Assembly: GCF_003391095.1 (NCBI RefSeq)
Contig: NZ_CP031447.1
Coordinates: forward strand, 2,542,001 to 2,606,000
Length of the DNA stretch: 64,000 bases
DNA from: Austwickia chelonae
Lineage (GTDB): Bacteria > Actinomycetota > Actinomycetes > Actinomycetales > Dermatophilaceae
Direction of reading: 5' to 3'
How positions within the stretch are numbered: position 1 is the stretch's first letter; every line of letters starts with the position of its first letter. The position numbers and the translations under genes are program-made. Below the pieces are notes generated by a model. That model was not told where the DNA came from. It did not search any database and saw only the letters and a list, made by a program, of their open reading frames with translations. Below, piece after piece: positions 17,995 to 27,653 of the stretch.

Positions 17995-18261
17995 TCAACC
18001 GGCACGAGCCGGTACATCGACGCCGTGAGAGCCCGCCACATCCTGGGCCTGCTCCGAGAGGAGTCGGCACCGGTGCTGGCTGGCGTCGGAAACCGCCAGA
18101 GAACGAGCTCGTCGTCCAGGCCCTTCCCAGCCGCAGGCCGCGCAACAGGCGTGGCTGAACGACCCTCTCTCGACGTACACAGCGGCTTCGTCCTCGACGA
18201 CCGCCAGGTCGGCAGACACCGGCCGATGCCCTCGTATCCGCGCCACGATCTGTCGTCGCAC
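17995..18261 (-). CDS. Small cysteine-motif (zinc-ribbon-like) protein
   Basis: 88 residues, GTG start at 18261. The core CCAACGWEGPGRRARSL followed by SQHRC resembles small actinobacterial proteins with a CxxCGW knuckle and a distal H-x-C pair, expected to bind one zinc ion. An acidic strand (VVEDEAAVYVERG) precedes it. Third-position GC is high, as expected for a real gene. It reads in the same direction as pstB, about 170 bases beyond the pstB stop. The rest of the 720-bp mutT1-pstB gap shows no gene. Function unknown. Confidence 0.55.
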   Translation of the reverse strand: MRRQIVARIRGHRPVSADLAVVEDEAAVYVERGSFSHACCAACGWEGPGRRARSLAVSDASQHRCRLLSEQAQDVAGSHGVDVPARAG

Positions 18262-18430
18262 AGACCCCTCCCACAGGATGTCGCCGTACCGGACGCTTCA
18301 CCAGACCGGTGGAGCGATTTCATCCTGCCACTCGCAGAGCTGTCGAAAGCCTTCAACGCGCAGGCGCACACGAATCGGACGTCTTCCCGCATGCCATCAC
18401 GAGGTTAGCCCGCTTCATCCTGACGTCTGA

Positions 18431-19207
18431 TCAGCCGAAACGACCGGAAATGTAGTCTTCGGTGGCTCGTTCACCCGGGTTGCTGAAAATCCGATGGGTA
18501 TCGCCGATCTCGATCAGCTTTCCTGGTTCGCCGGTCGCCGCGAGGTTGAAGAAGGCCGTCCGGTCCGAGACCCGCGCCGCCTGCTGCATGTTGTGGGTCA
18601 CGATCACGATCGTGTACCGCTCCTTGATCTCGTTGATCAGGTCCTCGATGGCCAAGGTCGAAATAGGGTCCAAGGCCGAACACGGCTCGTCCATCAGCAG
18701 CACCTCGGGCGACACCGCGATCGCCCGGGCGATGCACAACCGTTGCTGCTGGCCCCCGGAGAGACCCGCTCCTGGCTTACTCAGCCGGTCCTTGACCTCA
18801 TTCCACAGATTTGCTCCACGGAGCGATTTCTCCACGGTCTCGGCCAACACCGTCTTGTCCCGAACCCCGTTCAGCCGCAAGCCGGCCGCCACGTTGTCGA
18901 AAATAGTCATCGTCGGGAAGGGATTGGGACGCTGGAAGACCATCCCGACTGTGCGACGAACCGCCACCGGGTCGACATCCGGTGCGTAGAGGTCTTTCCC
19001 GTCCAAGGTGATCTCCCCCTCGACCCGGCCCCCCGGCACCACCTCATGCATCCGGTTGAGAGTGCGCAGCATCGTCGACTTCCCACACCCAGAGGGCCCG
19101 ATGAAGGCCGTCACCGACCGCGGCTCGATCGTCATGGAGACTCCCTCCACCGCTTTGAAGGAGCCGTAGAAAACATTCACGTCATTGACGTCGATGCGCT
19201 TGGCCAT
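18431..19207 (-). CDS. pstB: Phosphate ABC transporter ATP-binding protein PstB
   Basis: 258 residues. Walker [10 protein letters not shown] near residue 35, signature [14 protein letters not shown], Walker [14 protein letters not shown], and the H-loop [13 protein letters not shown]. The cytoplasmic ATPase of the high-affinity phosphate importer. It is the last gene of pstS-pstC-pstA-pstB, 43 bases after pstA. The usual phoU is not in the window. Confidence 0.97.
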   Translation of the reverse strand: MAKRIDVNDVNVFYGSFKAVEGVSMTIEPRSVTAFIGPSGCGKSTMLRTLNRMHEVVPGGRVEGEITLDGKDLYAPDVDPVAVRRTVGMVFQRPNPFPTMTIFDNVAAGLRLNGVRDKTVLAETVEKSLRGANLWNEVKDRLSKPGAGLSGGQQQRLCIARAIAVSPEVLLMDEPCSALDPISTLAIEDLINEIKERYTIVIVTHNMQQAARVSDRTAFFNLAATGEPGKLIEIGDTHRIFSNPGERATEDYISGRFG

Positions 19208-19250
19208 GTGAGCTTCGAAATTCTTCCGTGAGGGAGGTGAACGTTGACAG

Positions 19251-20174
19251 TCAGGCTTTGACAGTGCCGGTACGGGCGATGAACCGCCCCACCAGGTTGA
19301 GTATGAGCACCAGGAGGATGAGGGTCAGTGCTGCGGCCCAGGCCCGTTCGACGGCGGGAGCCAGCGCTTCCATCCTCTCCTGGTTGATCATCGTGGGCAG
19401 GGTCGCCATATTGCTCGCCAGCAGATCCATGTTGATGAACTTCGTGTACGGCCCGAGAACCAGCAGAGGTGCCGTCTCCCCCATCACCCGCGCCAGGCCG
19501 AGCAGTACACCGGTCACGATGCCACTGAACGCCGTCGGCAGGACCACCGACACGATGGTCTTCCATTTGGGGACGCCCAAGGCGTACGAAGCTTCCCTCA
19601 GCTCGTTCGGGACGAGCTTGAGCATCTCCTCGGTGGAACGGATCACCGTCGGGATCATCAGGAGCACCAGGGCCAGGGTCACCGCGAAGCCCACCCGTTG
19701 CAGGTCGAAGACGCCGACCCACATCGCGTAGATGAACAAGGCAGCGACGATGGAGGGCACACCGGTGAGGACATCGACCATGAAACTGACCGCCGTGGCG
19801 ATCTTTCCCCGCCCGTACTCCACCAGATAGATCGCGACGAGCACCCCGACCGGCACCGAGATCGACGCCGTCACCAAAGCCTGCAACAAGGTTCCGATGA
19901 TCGCGTGATAGGCGCCACCGCCGCGGATCGTGGAAACCAGACCAGCCTGGCTCCGGTTCCACCATCCTGCGTCCAGGAGCAGACCCAGCCCGTTGGACAG
20001 GACGGTGTAGACGATCCACAGCAAGGGCAGCACCGCCAGCACGAAGCAGAGGTACATCACCACCCTGGCTGTGACATCCCGGACGGTACGCGATCGCGAA
20101 TGCCCACCGGCAAGACTCAGATCGACACTCTGCTCTATCCGGTCGGGAGTACCGGTCGTCGTGCTGGTGGTCAT
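19251..20174 (-). CDS. pstA: Phosphate ABC transporter permease PstA
   Basis: 307 residues with six predicted membrane segments. The cytoplasmic loop motif [22 protein letters not shown] matches the EAA motif of importer permeases. ATG 20174 overlaps the pstC stop (ATGA). The frame stays open upstream to 20912, but that part is out of frame with pstC and is not coding. Confidence 0.95.
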   Translation of the reverse strand: MTTSTTTGTPDRIEQSVDLSLAGGHSRSRTVRDVTARVVMYLCFVLAVLPLLWIVYTVLSNGLGLLLDAGWWNRSQAGLVSTIRGGGAYHAIIGTLLQALVTASISVPVGVLVAIYLVEYGRGKIATAVSFMVDVLTGVPSIVAALFIYAMWVGVFDLQRVGFAVTLALVLLMIPTVIRSTEEMLKLVPNELREASYALGVPKWKTIVSVVLPTAFSGIVTGVLLGLARVMGETAPLLVLGPYTKFINMDLLASNMATLPTMINQERMEALAPAVERAWAAALTLILLVLILNLVGRFIARTGTVKA

Positions 20175-21184
20175 TCGACGAAGGCCTTCCTGCGGTTGAT
20201 GACGATACGGGCCACCGCGTTGACGGCGAAGGTCAGCAGGAAGAGCACGAGCCCTGCTGCCATGTAGGCACCGGTCTTCTGCGCCGAGTCGAACTCGTGG
20301 GCATTGTTGGCGATCCGCGAGGCAAAGGTCTCCCCACCGCGGAAAATACTCCAGCTCCATGCCGAGTTCGGAGCCAGCGCAGACAGGATCATCATCACCG
20401 CGACGGTCTCGCCCAGCGCGCGCCCCAGGCCGAGCATGGAGGCGCTGATGACCCCAGGACGCCCGAAGGGCAGCACCGCGGTGCGGATCATCTCCCATTT
20501 GGTCGCGCCCAGAGCCAGCACGCCTTCCTTGTGTGCCAGAGGAGTCTGGTCGAAGACCTCCCGGGAAAGCGCCGTCACGATCGGCAGGATCATGATGGCC
20601 AGGACGAGGCTGACCACGAAGAGCGTGGAACCGCTGTCGACGGGATTCTCCGGGCTCTTCGCAAACAGTGGTATCCACCCCAAAGCGCTGTTCAGCAGGC
20701 CTTGAAGACCTGACCGTTCGATGAACGGCCCGAAGACCATGATTCCCCACAGCCCGTAGACGATGGAGGGTACGGCGGCGAGCAGGTCGATCAGTTGGCC
20801 GGCCGGGCGGGCGAACCGTCGGGGCGCGTACTGGGTGATGAACAGGGCGACGCCGACTCCCAAGGGAACGGCCACGCACATGGCCATGATCGACGTGATG
20901 ACGGTCACCCACAACAGCGAGGCCACACCGAACCGAGGATGGTCACCGGCGGTGATCCACTCCGCGGAGGTCAGGAAGGATGTCTCGTTGCGGGCCAGCG
21001 AGGGTGCCGCCTGGCCCAGCAGGAAAACCCCGATGAGGGTGACCACGGCGACCACGAGCGCGCTGGCCCCCATGGCGGCACCGCGGAAGAGTCGATCGCC
21101 CCACCGACGGTGGCCGATGGAGCCGTCCAGGCCGACGGGCAAAGCCGCTTCCTGGGTCTGTGTCGTGTCAGGCATGCCTGGCAT
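20171..21184 (-). CDS. pstC: Phosphate ABC transporter permease PstC
   Basis: 337 residues with six membrane segments. The EAA-like loop is KEGVLALGATKWEMIRTAVL, and LGRALGETVAVMM is characteristic of PstC. A polar N-terminus of about 35 residues precedes the first helix. It pairs with PstA to form the channel. It lies 100 bases after pstS. Confidence 0.95.
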   Translation of the reverse strand: MPGMPDTTQTQEAALPVGLDGSIGHRRWGDRLFRGAAMGASALVVAVVTLIGVFLLGQAAPSLARNETSFLTSAEWITAGDHPRFGVASLLWVTVITSIMAMCVAVPLGVGVALFITQYAPRRFARPAGQLIDLLAAVPSIVYGLWGIMVFGPFIERSGLQGLLNSALGWIPLFAKSPENPVDSGSTLFVVSLVLAIMILPIVTALSREVFDQTPLAHKEGVLALGATKWEMIRTAVLPFGRPGVISASMLGLGRALGETVAVMMILSALAPNSAWSWSIFRGGETFASRIANNAHEFDSAQKTGAYMAAGLVLFLLTFAVNAVARIVINRRKAFVE

Positions 21185-21284
21185 CCCCTGTCTCGCCGGT
21201 CGGTGCTCCTGCGCCGCGGCGGTCGTGCGGGAGGATCTGTCTCGGCGCCGGCCGGTGGCAAGACCTGCGCCGAGAACAGGTCGG

Positions 21285-22385
21285 TTACTGGATCGCGTCG
21301 ACGGTGGTACGAACCTTCGTCAACACTTCCGTGGGCAAAGGCGCATATCCGCGACCCTCCAGGCTCTTCTGGACGGAATCGGAGGCGAAATGCTTCAGGA
21401 AAGAACGAACGTATGCGGCCTGGGCATTCTTCTCGTAATCCGAACAGACGACTTCATAGGTGACCAGGACGATCGGATAAGCACCCGGAGTCTTCGCCCC
21501 GAAATCGACCTTCAGTCGGAGATCGTTCCCTTCTCCTTCCTGTGTGGCAGCGGCGATGGCCTTACCGACGTTATCGCTCGTGAGTGCCACCGGCCCGGCG
21601 CCGTTGTCCACTTGGGCGAGTTTCAAGCCGTTGTCCTTGGCATAAGACAGTTCGACATAGGTGATCCCGCCGTCGCTGTCCTTCACCGCTTTCGCCACAC
21701 CGGAGGACTTCTCCTTACCTTCGCCCTTACCTGTCCAGGTCTTGGCCGCTTCACCCCTCCATGCGGTGCCGGCCGCAGCTTTGAGGTACTTCGTGAAATT
21801 CTCGGTGGTCCCCGACTCGTCCGACCGGAAGAACACCCGGATCGGGGTGTTCGGCAGCGACGCGCCCTTGTTGACCTCCGCGATCGCCGGGTCGTTCCAG
21901 GCCGTGATCTCTCCCTGGAAGATCTTGGCCATCAGTTCCGGGGTCAGCACCAGGGAGTCGACGCCCTTGACGTTGTAGGACACGGCGATCGGTCCGGCCA
22001 CCATCGGCACATGCCAGGCGGTGGACGAGCAACGTTTCTCCGCTGCCGCAGATTCTGCAGGTTTCAGCACCGAGTCGGTGCCCCCGAAATCGACCTGACC
22101 CGCATTGAAGTTCTTGATACCTGCACCGGATCCGGAAGGGTTGTAGTCGACCTGCGCGCCGGGGCAGGCGCCCCCATAACTGCTGATAGCCATGTCGATG
22201 GCATTCTTCTGGGCGGACGAACCTTCACCCTTCAGATTTCCTTGCTGACAATCAGCGATTTTCACGGAAGAACCTGCGGAGCCTCCTCCTGTGACAGCGC
22301 TGTTGTCATTGCTGCCGCAGGACGCCAAGGCGGCCACGCCGATGAGGGATATCGTCGAAACGAAAGCCCAACCTTGCATCTTCAC
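21285..22385 (-). CDS. pstS: Phosphate-binding lipoprotein PstS
   Basis: About 366 residues. The signal peptide ends in the lipobox LASC (about residues 20-23), so it is a membrane-anchored extracytoplasmic receptor. Phosphate-binding loops are visible in GEGSSAQKNAI, NPSGSGAGI and FRSDESGTTENF. A GTG at 22385 is preferred: it puts Lys in the n-region and lies 11 bases from GGAGAGG. ATG 22379 is the alternative. First gene of the pst operon, with a Pho box about 100 bases upstream. Confidence 0.94.
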   Translation of the reverse strand: MKMQGWAFVSTISLIGVAALASCGSNDNSAVTGGGSAGSSVKIADCQQGNLKGEGSSAQKNAIDMAISSYGGACPGAQVDYNPSGSGAGIKNFNAGQVDFGGTDSVLKPAESAAAEKRCSSTAWHVPMVAGPIAVSYNVKGVDSLVLTPELMAKIFQGEITAWNDPAIAEVNKGASLPNTPIRVFFRSDESGTTENFTKYLKAAAGTAWRGEAAKTWTGKGEGKEKSSGVAKAVKDSDGGITYVELSYAKDNGLKLAQVDNGAGPVALTSDNVGKAIAAATQEGEGNDLRLKVDFGAKTPGAYPIVLVTYEVVCSDYEKNAQAAYVRSFLKHFASDSVQKSLEGRGYAPLPTEVLTKVRTTVDAIQ

Positions 22386-22482
22386 GATGATCTGTACCTC
22401 TCCACTGCGGTCCGTGAGAAGGGCACACTGCCATTCCGTGCTCGACGCTAATAAGGACGAGTGTCCCAGCGTCATGCGTGTC

Positions 22483-22499
22483 GTGAACGGTAAGTGAAC
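22483..22499 (-). promoter_or_regulatory. Pho box upstream of pstS
   Basis: On the minus strand GTTCAC occurs twice with an 11-base period (22499-22494 and 22488-22483). This is the direct-repeat layout of Streptomyces PhoP boxes (GTTCACC units every 11 bp). Two matching units lie about 100 bases before the pstS start, indicating induction under phosphate limitation by a PhoP or RegX3-type regulator. Confidence 0.65.
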
Positions 22500-22569
22500 A
22501 GGTCACGCACGGACGGGATGGTGGATTCGACGAATGCATGACGTCCAGAGCCGGTGAATTTCCACCAGG

Positions 22570-23241
22570 TCAAACGAGATCGCTACGCCGCCAAGCCTTT
22601 GCGGACCACGCGAGGTCGTCGGACATCGTCAGGACGGCCGCCGCCGATGCGGCATGTCGGCTCCCGGGGTCCGTGACCGGCTCGGAACGGAGAGGTCCCC
22701 GTCCGGTCGAGATGTCGGGCTCCCGGGAGGCGCGCCCGGCAGCGACGATCCGGCAGAAAGCTGCTGCCCGTTCCAGAGCCACTGCGACATCAGCGGTGTA
22801 GACGCCACGCAGGATCGCGTCGGCGAGTTCCTTCATCTGCACCGGGCCAGGAGGGCTCCCCGCCCCGGCGATCGCGACGGACACATCGGCATGGCGCATC
22901 CCCTCGGCGAAATCCCCGCTGGCACCCACTGGGTCACGACGCACCCATTCCCGGATCACATACAGCCGCCACAAAGTTCCCGGCAGAGTACGCGCCGCGC
23001 ATTCCGACCACAGCTGGGCCACCGTGTCCAGTCCCAACTCGTCGACCAGCCGGACCAGGCGTTCCGTCATCTCCGGATCGGTGGAAGCCCGGCCGGTACG
23101 CACCAGGATCGCCGCCGTCTCGTGCGCGATCTGCGAGATCACCGCTGGGTCCAGCCGATCTTGCGCGAAGGCGTCCATACTGCCTGGGTCGAGCAGAGCC
23201 GGACGCCGATGCCGACGCGCAGACGAAGACTCCGACATCAT
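22570..23241 (-). CDS. Protein of unknown function following treZ
   Basis: About 223 residues, mainly helical and Ala/Arg/Val-rich, with no signal peptide or membrane segment. No domain recognised. Notable stretches are HETAAILVRTGRA, LYVIREWVRRDP and VYTADVAVALERAAAFCRIV. Start at ATG 23241 or the next ATG at 23238; both overlap the treZ stop, so it is translationally coupled to the trehalose genes. It may be a partner of them or only a passenger. Confidence 0.75.
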   Translation of the reverse strand: MMSESSSARRHRRPALLDPGSMDAFAQDRLDPAVISQIAHETAAILVRTGRASTDPEMTERLVRLVDELGLDTVAQLWSECAARTLPGTLWRLYVIREWVRRDPVGASGDFAEGMRHADVSVAIAGAGSPPGPVQMKELADAILRGVYTADVAVALERAAAFCRIVAAGRASREPDISTGRGPLRSEPVTDPGSRHAASAAAVLTMSDDLAWSAKAWRRSDLV

Positions 23242-25091
23242 TCCGCCGTGCTCGGGCCCACGACGACGACCCCGTCCGGGGGCACGCTGATACACCCGTC
23301 CTCGTCGAGCGCCGTCGTGCAATCGGTGCTCAACAGGACGACCCGGCCGCGAGTCGACTCCAGATGCAGATCGGCTTCCACCGTCTCGACGCCGAGGTTG
23401 ACCGCGATCCGGTGTTGCCCCCGCTCGACGACGAGCGTCCCGGTGCCCGGATCGAGATGGGTACGTACCTGTGAACGGTCAGGGTCCCGCAGGTCGGCCC
23501 GCGCACGACGCAGAGCGAGCAGAGCCCGGTACCACCGCAGAAGCACCCGATGATCACCCTCCTCGATCTCCGACCAGTCGAGGACCGAACCGTCCCGGGT
23601 GCTCGGCGACTGCGGATCCGGCACCTCGTCCCCGGACCACCCGTGCGCGGCGAACTCCCGCCGTCGCCCCTCGCGTACTGCGTCGGCCAGCCGCAGGTCG
23701 ATGTGATCGGTGAAGTACTGCCAGGGGGTACTGGCCCCCCATTCCTCACCCATGAACAACATGGGGGTATAAGGGCTGGTCAGAAGCAATGCTGCGCCAC
23801 ACTGCAGCCGTCTGGTCGACAGGCTGTGAGCGTGCCGGTCGCCGGTGGCCCGGTTGCCGACCTGGTCGTGGTTCTCCAGGAAGACGACGAAGCGCCAGCC
23901 TTCCACCTCGGTGGGCACCGGGCGTCCGTGGCGACGGCCACGGAAGGTGGACCAGGTATCAGCATGGTGGAAGGGGGATCCCAAGAGTGCCGCCATCACC
24001 GGCAGCTCGGCGAAATCACAGTAGTAACCCTGGTCCTCACCGGTCAGCACGGCATGCCAGCCGTGATGGACGTCATCGGCCCACTGGCCGTCCATACCGA
24101 GCCCGCCCTGTTCCCGGGGCTGCACCGTGCGTGGGTCGTTCCGGTCGGTCTCGGCCACGAGCCACCGCCGGTGCGAGGTCCGTTCCGACAGATCCGCGAC
24201 AGCTGCCGAGAGCTCTTCCAGGATCGGCACCGCCCGATGGTCGTGCAGTTCGTGGACCGCGTCCAGGCGCAGACCGTCCAGATGGAAGTCGTCCAGCCAG
24301 GCCAGGGCATTACCGATGAGAAAGGCGCGTACCGGGTCCGAGTCAGGACCGTCCAGGTTGACTGCGGCCCCCCACGGGGTGTGATGCCGGTCGGTGAAAT
24401 AGGGGCCGAAGGCGTGCGCATAAGCGCCATCCGGGCCGAGGTGATTGTGCACCACGTCGAGGCCGACGCCGAGGCCCCGGGCATGGCAGGCGTCAACGAA
24501 ACGGTGTAGCCCCGCAGGGCCCCCGTAGGGTTCGTGCACCGACCACAGGGCGACACCGTCGTATCCCCACCCGTGTGTCCCGGGGAAAGAGGCCACCGGC
24601 ATCACCTCGACCACGTCGACACCCAGGTCGACGAGGTGGTCGAGGCGTTCGATCGCCGCGTCGAAGGTCCCCTCCGGGGTGAAGGTGCCGATGTGCATCT
24701 CGTAGAGCACCGAGCCAGCAAGGGGGACACCGGCCCAGTCGTCGTCGTGCCAGACGAAATCGGTGGTATCGACCACGGCTGCCAAGCCGTGCGGTCCCTC
24801 GGGCAGTCGTCGAGCCGTCGGGCTGGGGAAGACCGGTCCACCGTCGATGCGATAGCCGTAGCGGTCACCGGGTTCAGCCTCGACCCGTGTCTGCCACCAC
24901 CCGTCGTCGGCCGGAGCCATCTCGTGTTCCGCGCCGTTCAGAACGAGAACCATCGACTGTTCCGCTGTGGGCGCCCACTCCCGGAACTCCCGCAGCCCGT
25001 CCTCACCCGGCGGCCCGGGCTCAGCCGGGAGCGCCCGTACCGGAAACCGGGAGGCCTCGAGGACCGTTTGGTCGTCGGAGTGCTCGCTCAT
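23238..25091 (-). CDS. treZ: Malto-oligosyltrehalose trehalohydrolase TreZ
   Basis: 617 residues, cytoplasmic GH13 enzyme releasing trehalose from maltooligosyl-trehalose. The N-terminal CBM48-like domain (FREWAPTAEQSMVLVLNG) comes first. The catalytic barrel has GLDVVHNHLG, the nucleophile Asp in DGLRLDAVHEL, the acid in LVAETDRNDP, and FLENHDQVGN. It follows treY with 48 bases between them and overlaps the next, unknown, gene. Confidence 0.96.
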   Translation of the reverse strand: MSEHSDDQTVLEASRFPVRALPAEPGPPGEDGLREFREWAPTAEQSMVLVLNGAEHEMAPADDGWWQTRVEAEPGDRYGYRIDGGPVFPSPTARRLPEGPHGLAAVVDTTDFVWHDDDWAGVPLAGSVLYEMHIGTFTPEGTFDAAIERLDHLVDLGVDVVEVMPVASFPGTHGWGYDGVALWSVHEPYGGPAGLHRFVDACHARGLGVGLDVVHNHLGPDGAYAHAFGPYFTDRHHTPWGAAVNLDGPDSDPVRAFLIGNALAWLDDFHLDGLRLDAVHELHDHRAVPILEELSAAVADLSERTSHRRWLVAETDRNDPRTVQPREQGGLGMDGQWADDVHHGWHAVLTGEDQGYYCDFAELPVMAALLGSPFHHADTWSTFRGRRHGRPVPTEVEGWRFVVFLENHDQVGNRATGDRHAHSLSTRRLQCGAALLLTSPYTPMLFMGEEWGASTPWQYFTDHIDLRLADAVREGRRREFAAHGWSGDEVPDPQSPSTRDGSVLDWSEIEEGDHRVLLRWYRALLALRRARADLRDPDRSQVRTHLDPGTGTLVVERGQHRIAVNLGVETVEADLHLESTRGRVVLLSTDCTTALDEDGCISVPPDGVVVVGPSTAE

Positions 25092-25139
25092 GTCACCCTT
25101 CGTGGAAGTTCGTGATGGTCAGATGATCGCAGCCGCTGT

Positions 25140-27638
25140 TCAGCGCTGCAGAAGGACAGCGACAGGTAGCTCGTCGAACAGCCCGGCCACCCGGGTCTGC
25201 CCGCCGTCGATGGCACGTCCGGTCAATACATCCTGCCAGGGGCCCTCGGGCAGCACGACGGTGCTGTCCGACCAGCCGCCGCTTGCCGCAAGAGCAGCCG
25301 GTGCCCTGGTGACCAGGGTCACCAGTCTGGCACGCTGCGCCAGCCCCAAGGCTCCGGTGATCCGTCCGACATTCGACTCCCGAACCAGCCCCACCAGGTG
25401 CTCATTCGTCGTCGACAACGGGTGGTAGCTCCCTTGGAGGAAGAGTTCGCTCTCCTCTCGGCGGAGCGCCATCAACCGGGAAGTCACCAACAGTTTCTCC
25501 GCGTCGAGTCGGTCGGGCTGCATGTCCGGCAGGCCGGTGATCCCCTGCGTAGCCAGCCGTTCCAGGAGAGCAGCCCTCCGGTCGTAGTCGATCGGGCGAC
25601 GGTTGTCCGGATCGACCAGGGAGAGGTCGACCACCTCACACCCCTGGTAACAGTCGGGGACGCCGGGCAAGGTCAGCTGTAAGGCCTTCGCTCCGAGAAC
25701 AGTGGCCCTGATCGCCTCCGCCTGACGAGAGACCGCTTCGTCGATGGCGTCGTGCAGTCGGCCGTCGACCCGGACCTGTTCCACGAAGGCGAGCACGCGC
25801 TGCTCATAAGCCTCATCGCCGTCCACCCAGGCGGTGTGCTCCTTGGCCTCGCGCAAGGCCTTCAACAGGTAGCCCGACATCCGTTCCGGTTCGATGTACC
25901 CCACGCCGAGCAGAGTCTGCCAGAGCAGGTGCGCCGTGGGCAGGTCGATCCCGAAGTCCTCGGCCTGTTCACGCGCCAGCCGGGAACAGAGCGACCAGGC
26001 CTGCGGGTCACCGGCCACAGCCAGCAACCGGGCGCGGACGTCCTCGCTGCGCTTGGTGTCATGCGTGGACAACGAGGTCATCCCGTGCGGCCAGTGCTCT
26101 GCCTGGTAACGCGCCCACCGGTGCAGGTCCTCCACGGAGGCCGTTTCCAGGGCTTCGGGGTCACCACCCACCTCGTTCAAGGCGATGAGCCGATGCCACC
26201 GGTAGAAGGTCGTGTCCTCGATCCCCTTGGCCATCACCGGCCCCCACGTCTGCTGCAGGCGAACCGCGAAATCCAGGGCATTGGCATCGCTGTCATCGGC
26301 CACAGTCAGCGGCACCAGGGCGCGCAACTCTGCCTCCAGATCCGGGCGCGCTCCGATGGCCCGGGTGAACGCGTCGGTGAGTCGCTCCCGCGCAGCTGAG
26401 GAGAGTCTTCCGTCCGCCCGGACATAGGCGCGGTACACCTCGCCGGCGACGAGCAGTTCGATGACGGCCTCCCGGAGCCTTTCGGGGTCGTTCTCCGGAA
26501 GAGCTTCCCGGGCCCGCCGCACCAATCGTTCGACCTCTGGGGTCAGCGCCTGGTCGACGACCTGCCGTTTCGCGGAGATCGTCGCCTGGGCAAGGGTGGC
26601 ATCGCCACCGGCGAGCTCCCATTCCTGGATCAGCACCGGGGCATTTCCGGTGTCGACCAGTGCCGCGGATATCGCGCGCATGGCGTCATAGCCGGTGGTC
26701 CCGTCACAAGCCCAGCTGCCAGGAAGATGCTCGTCCTTCTCCAGGATCTTCTCCACGACGAGATAGGTGCCCCTGGTGGCGGCGCGGCGCAGTTGGTCGA
26801 GATAACCGGTGGGATCGGCCAGGCCGTCAGGATGATCGATCCGGAAGCCGTCGATCAGACCGGCATGGTTGAGTTCGAGCAGCAGACGATGTGTCTCCTC
26901 GAAGACTTCAGGCAGCTCGACCCGGACGGCGATCAGACCGTCGACCTCGAAGAAACGACGGTAGTTCAGGCTGTCGTCCTTGTCCCGCCAGCTGGTCAGC
27001 CGGTAATGCTGGCGGTCGAGGATCGCCCGCACCGCCGTGGGGTCGGTGTCACCCGATTCGGCATTGCCCTCTGTGCCCAAGGCCACGGGAAGAACATGGT
27101 CGTAATAACGCAGCACGGGCACGTCGTGCCCGGTGACCGGATCAGGCATCCGGTCCAGGACGACCTCTCCCGCAGCAAGAGTTGCGTCGAGATCCCCTCC
27201 GAGAAACGGCAGCCCGACCCGTCCGCCGCCGGCCTTCCAATCGATGTCGAACCACTCGGCGGTACGGGCGTCCCGGCCGTCACGAAGGAGCTCCCACAAC
27301 GGGGTGTTGGCGCTCTCGGGGGCGACGAAGGCCATGTGGTTCGGGACCACGTCGACGATGATGCCCAGCCCGTGTTCCCGGGCCAGCGCAGCCAGTTCCT
27401 CGAAGCCTGCACGGCCACCGAGTTCGTCGTCGATCCGGGAGTGGTCGACGACGTCGTAACCGTGCATGGATCCCCCGACCGAGGCCAGGACCGGTGACAG
27501 GTACAGATGACTCACGCCCAGACGCGCGAGATAAGGGACGATGCGAGCCGCGTCGGCGAAACCGAAGTCACGGTGCAGCTGGAGTCGATATGTTCCGGTC
27601 ACCGGCATGTGGTGGAAGAACTCCTGATCGAGGGGCAC
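25140..27638 (-). CDS. treY: Malto-oligosyltrehalose synthase TreY
   Basis: 832 residues, GH13. It turns the reducing end of maltodextrin into a trehalose unit. Family motifs: TYRLQLHRDFGFADA at the N-terminus, GVSHLYLSPVLAS, IVDVVPNHMA, GFRIDHPDGLADP and, late, PGVPDCYQGCE. A GTG at 27638 with GAGG upstream is used; ATG 27608 matches the common family start and is possible. The gene lies 15 bases after a GNAT gene and before treZ. The debranching enzyme TreX is not in the window. Confidence 0.95.
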   Translation of the reverse strand: MPLDQEFFHHMPVTGTYRLQLHRDFGFADAARIVPYLARLGVSHLYLSPVLASVGGSMHGYDVVDHSRIDDELGGRAGFEELAALAREHGLGIIVDVVPNHMAFVAPESANTPLWELLRDGRDARTAEWFDIDWKAGGGRVGLPFLGGDLDATLAAGEVVLDRMPDPVTGHDVPVLRYYDHVLPVALGTEGNAESGDTDPTAVRAILDRQHYRLTSWRDKDDSLNYRRFFEVDGLIAVRVELPEVFEETHRLLLELNHAGLIDGFRIDHPDGLADPTGYLDQLRRAATRGTYLVVEKILEKDEHLPGSWACDGTTGYDAMRAISAALVDTGNAPVLIQEWELAGGDATLAQATISAKRQVVDQALTPEVERLVRRAREALPENDPERLREAVIELLVAGEVYRAYVRADGRLSSAARERLTDAFTRAIGARPDLEAELRALVPLTVADDSDANALDFAVRLQQTWGPVMAKGIEDTTFYRWHRLIALNEVGGDPEALETASVEDLHRWARYQAEHWPHGMTSLSTHDTKRSEDVRARLLAVAGDPQAWSLCSRLAREQAEDFGIDLPTAHLLWQTLLGVGYIEPERMSGYLLKALREAKEHTAWVDGDEAYEQRVLAFVEQVRVDGRLHDAIDEAVSRQAEAIRATVLGAKALQLTLPGVPDCYQGCEVVDLSLVDPDNRRPIDYDRRAALLERLATQGITGLPDMQPDRLDAEKLLVTSRLMALRREESELFLQGSYHPLSTTNEHLVGLVRESNVGRITGALGLAQRARLVTLVTRAPAALAASGGWSDSTVVLPEGPWQDVLTGRAIDGGQTRVAGLFDELPVAVLLQR

Positions 27639-27653
27639 GGGCCCCTCATTGTC

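Noticed and set aside
20763-22451. A 562-codon plus-strand frame
   Set aside because: Antisense to pstC and pstS; no domain.
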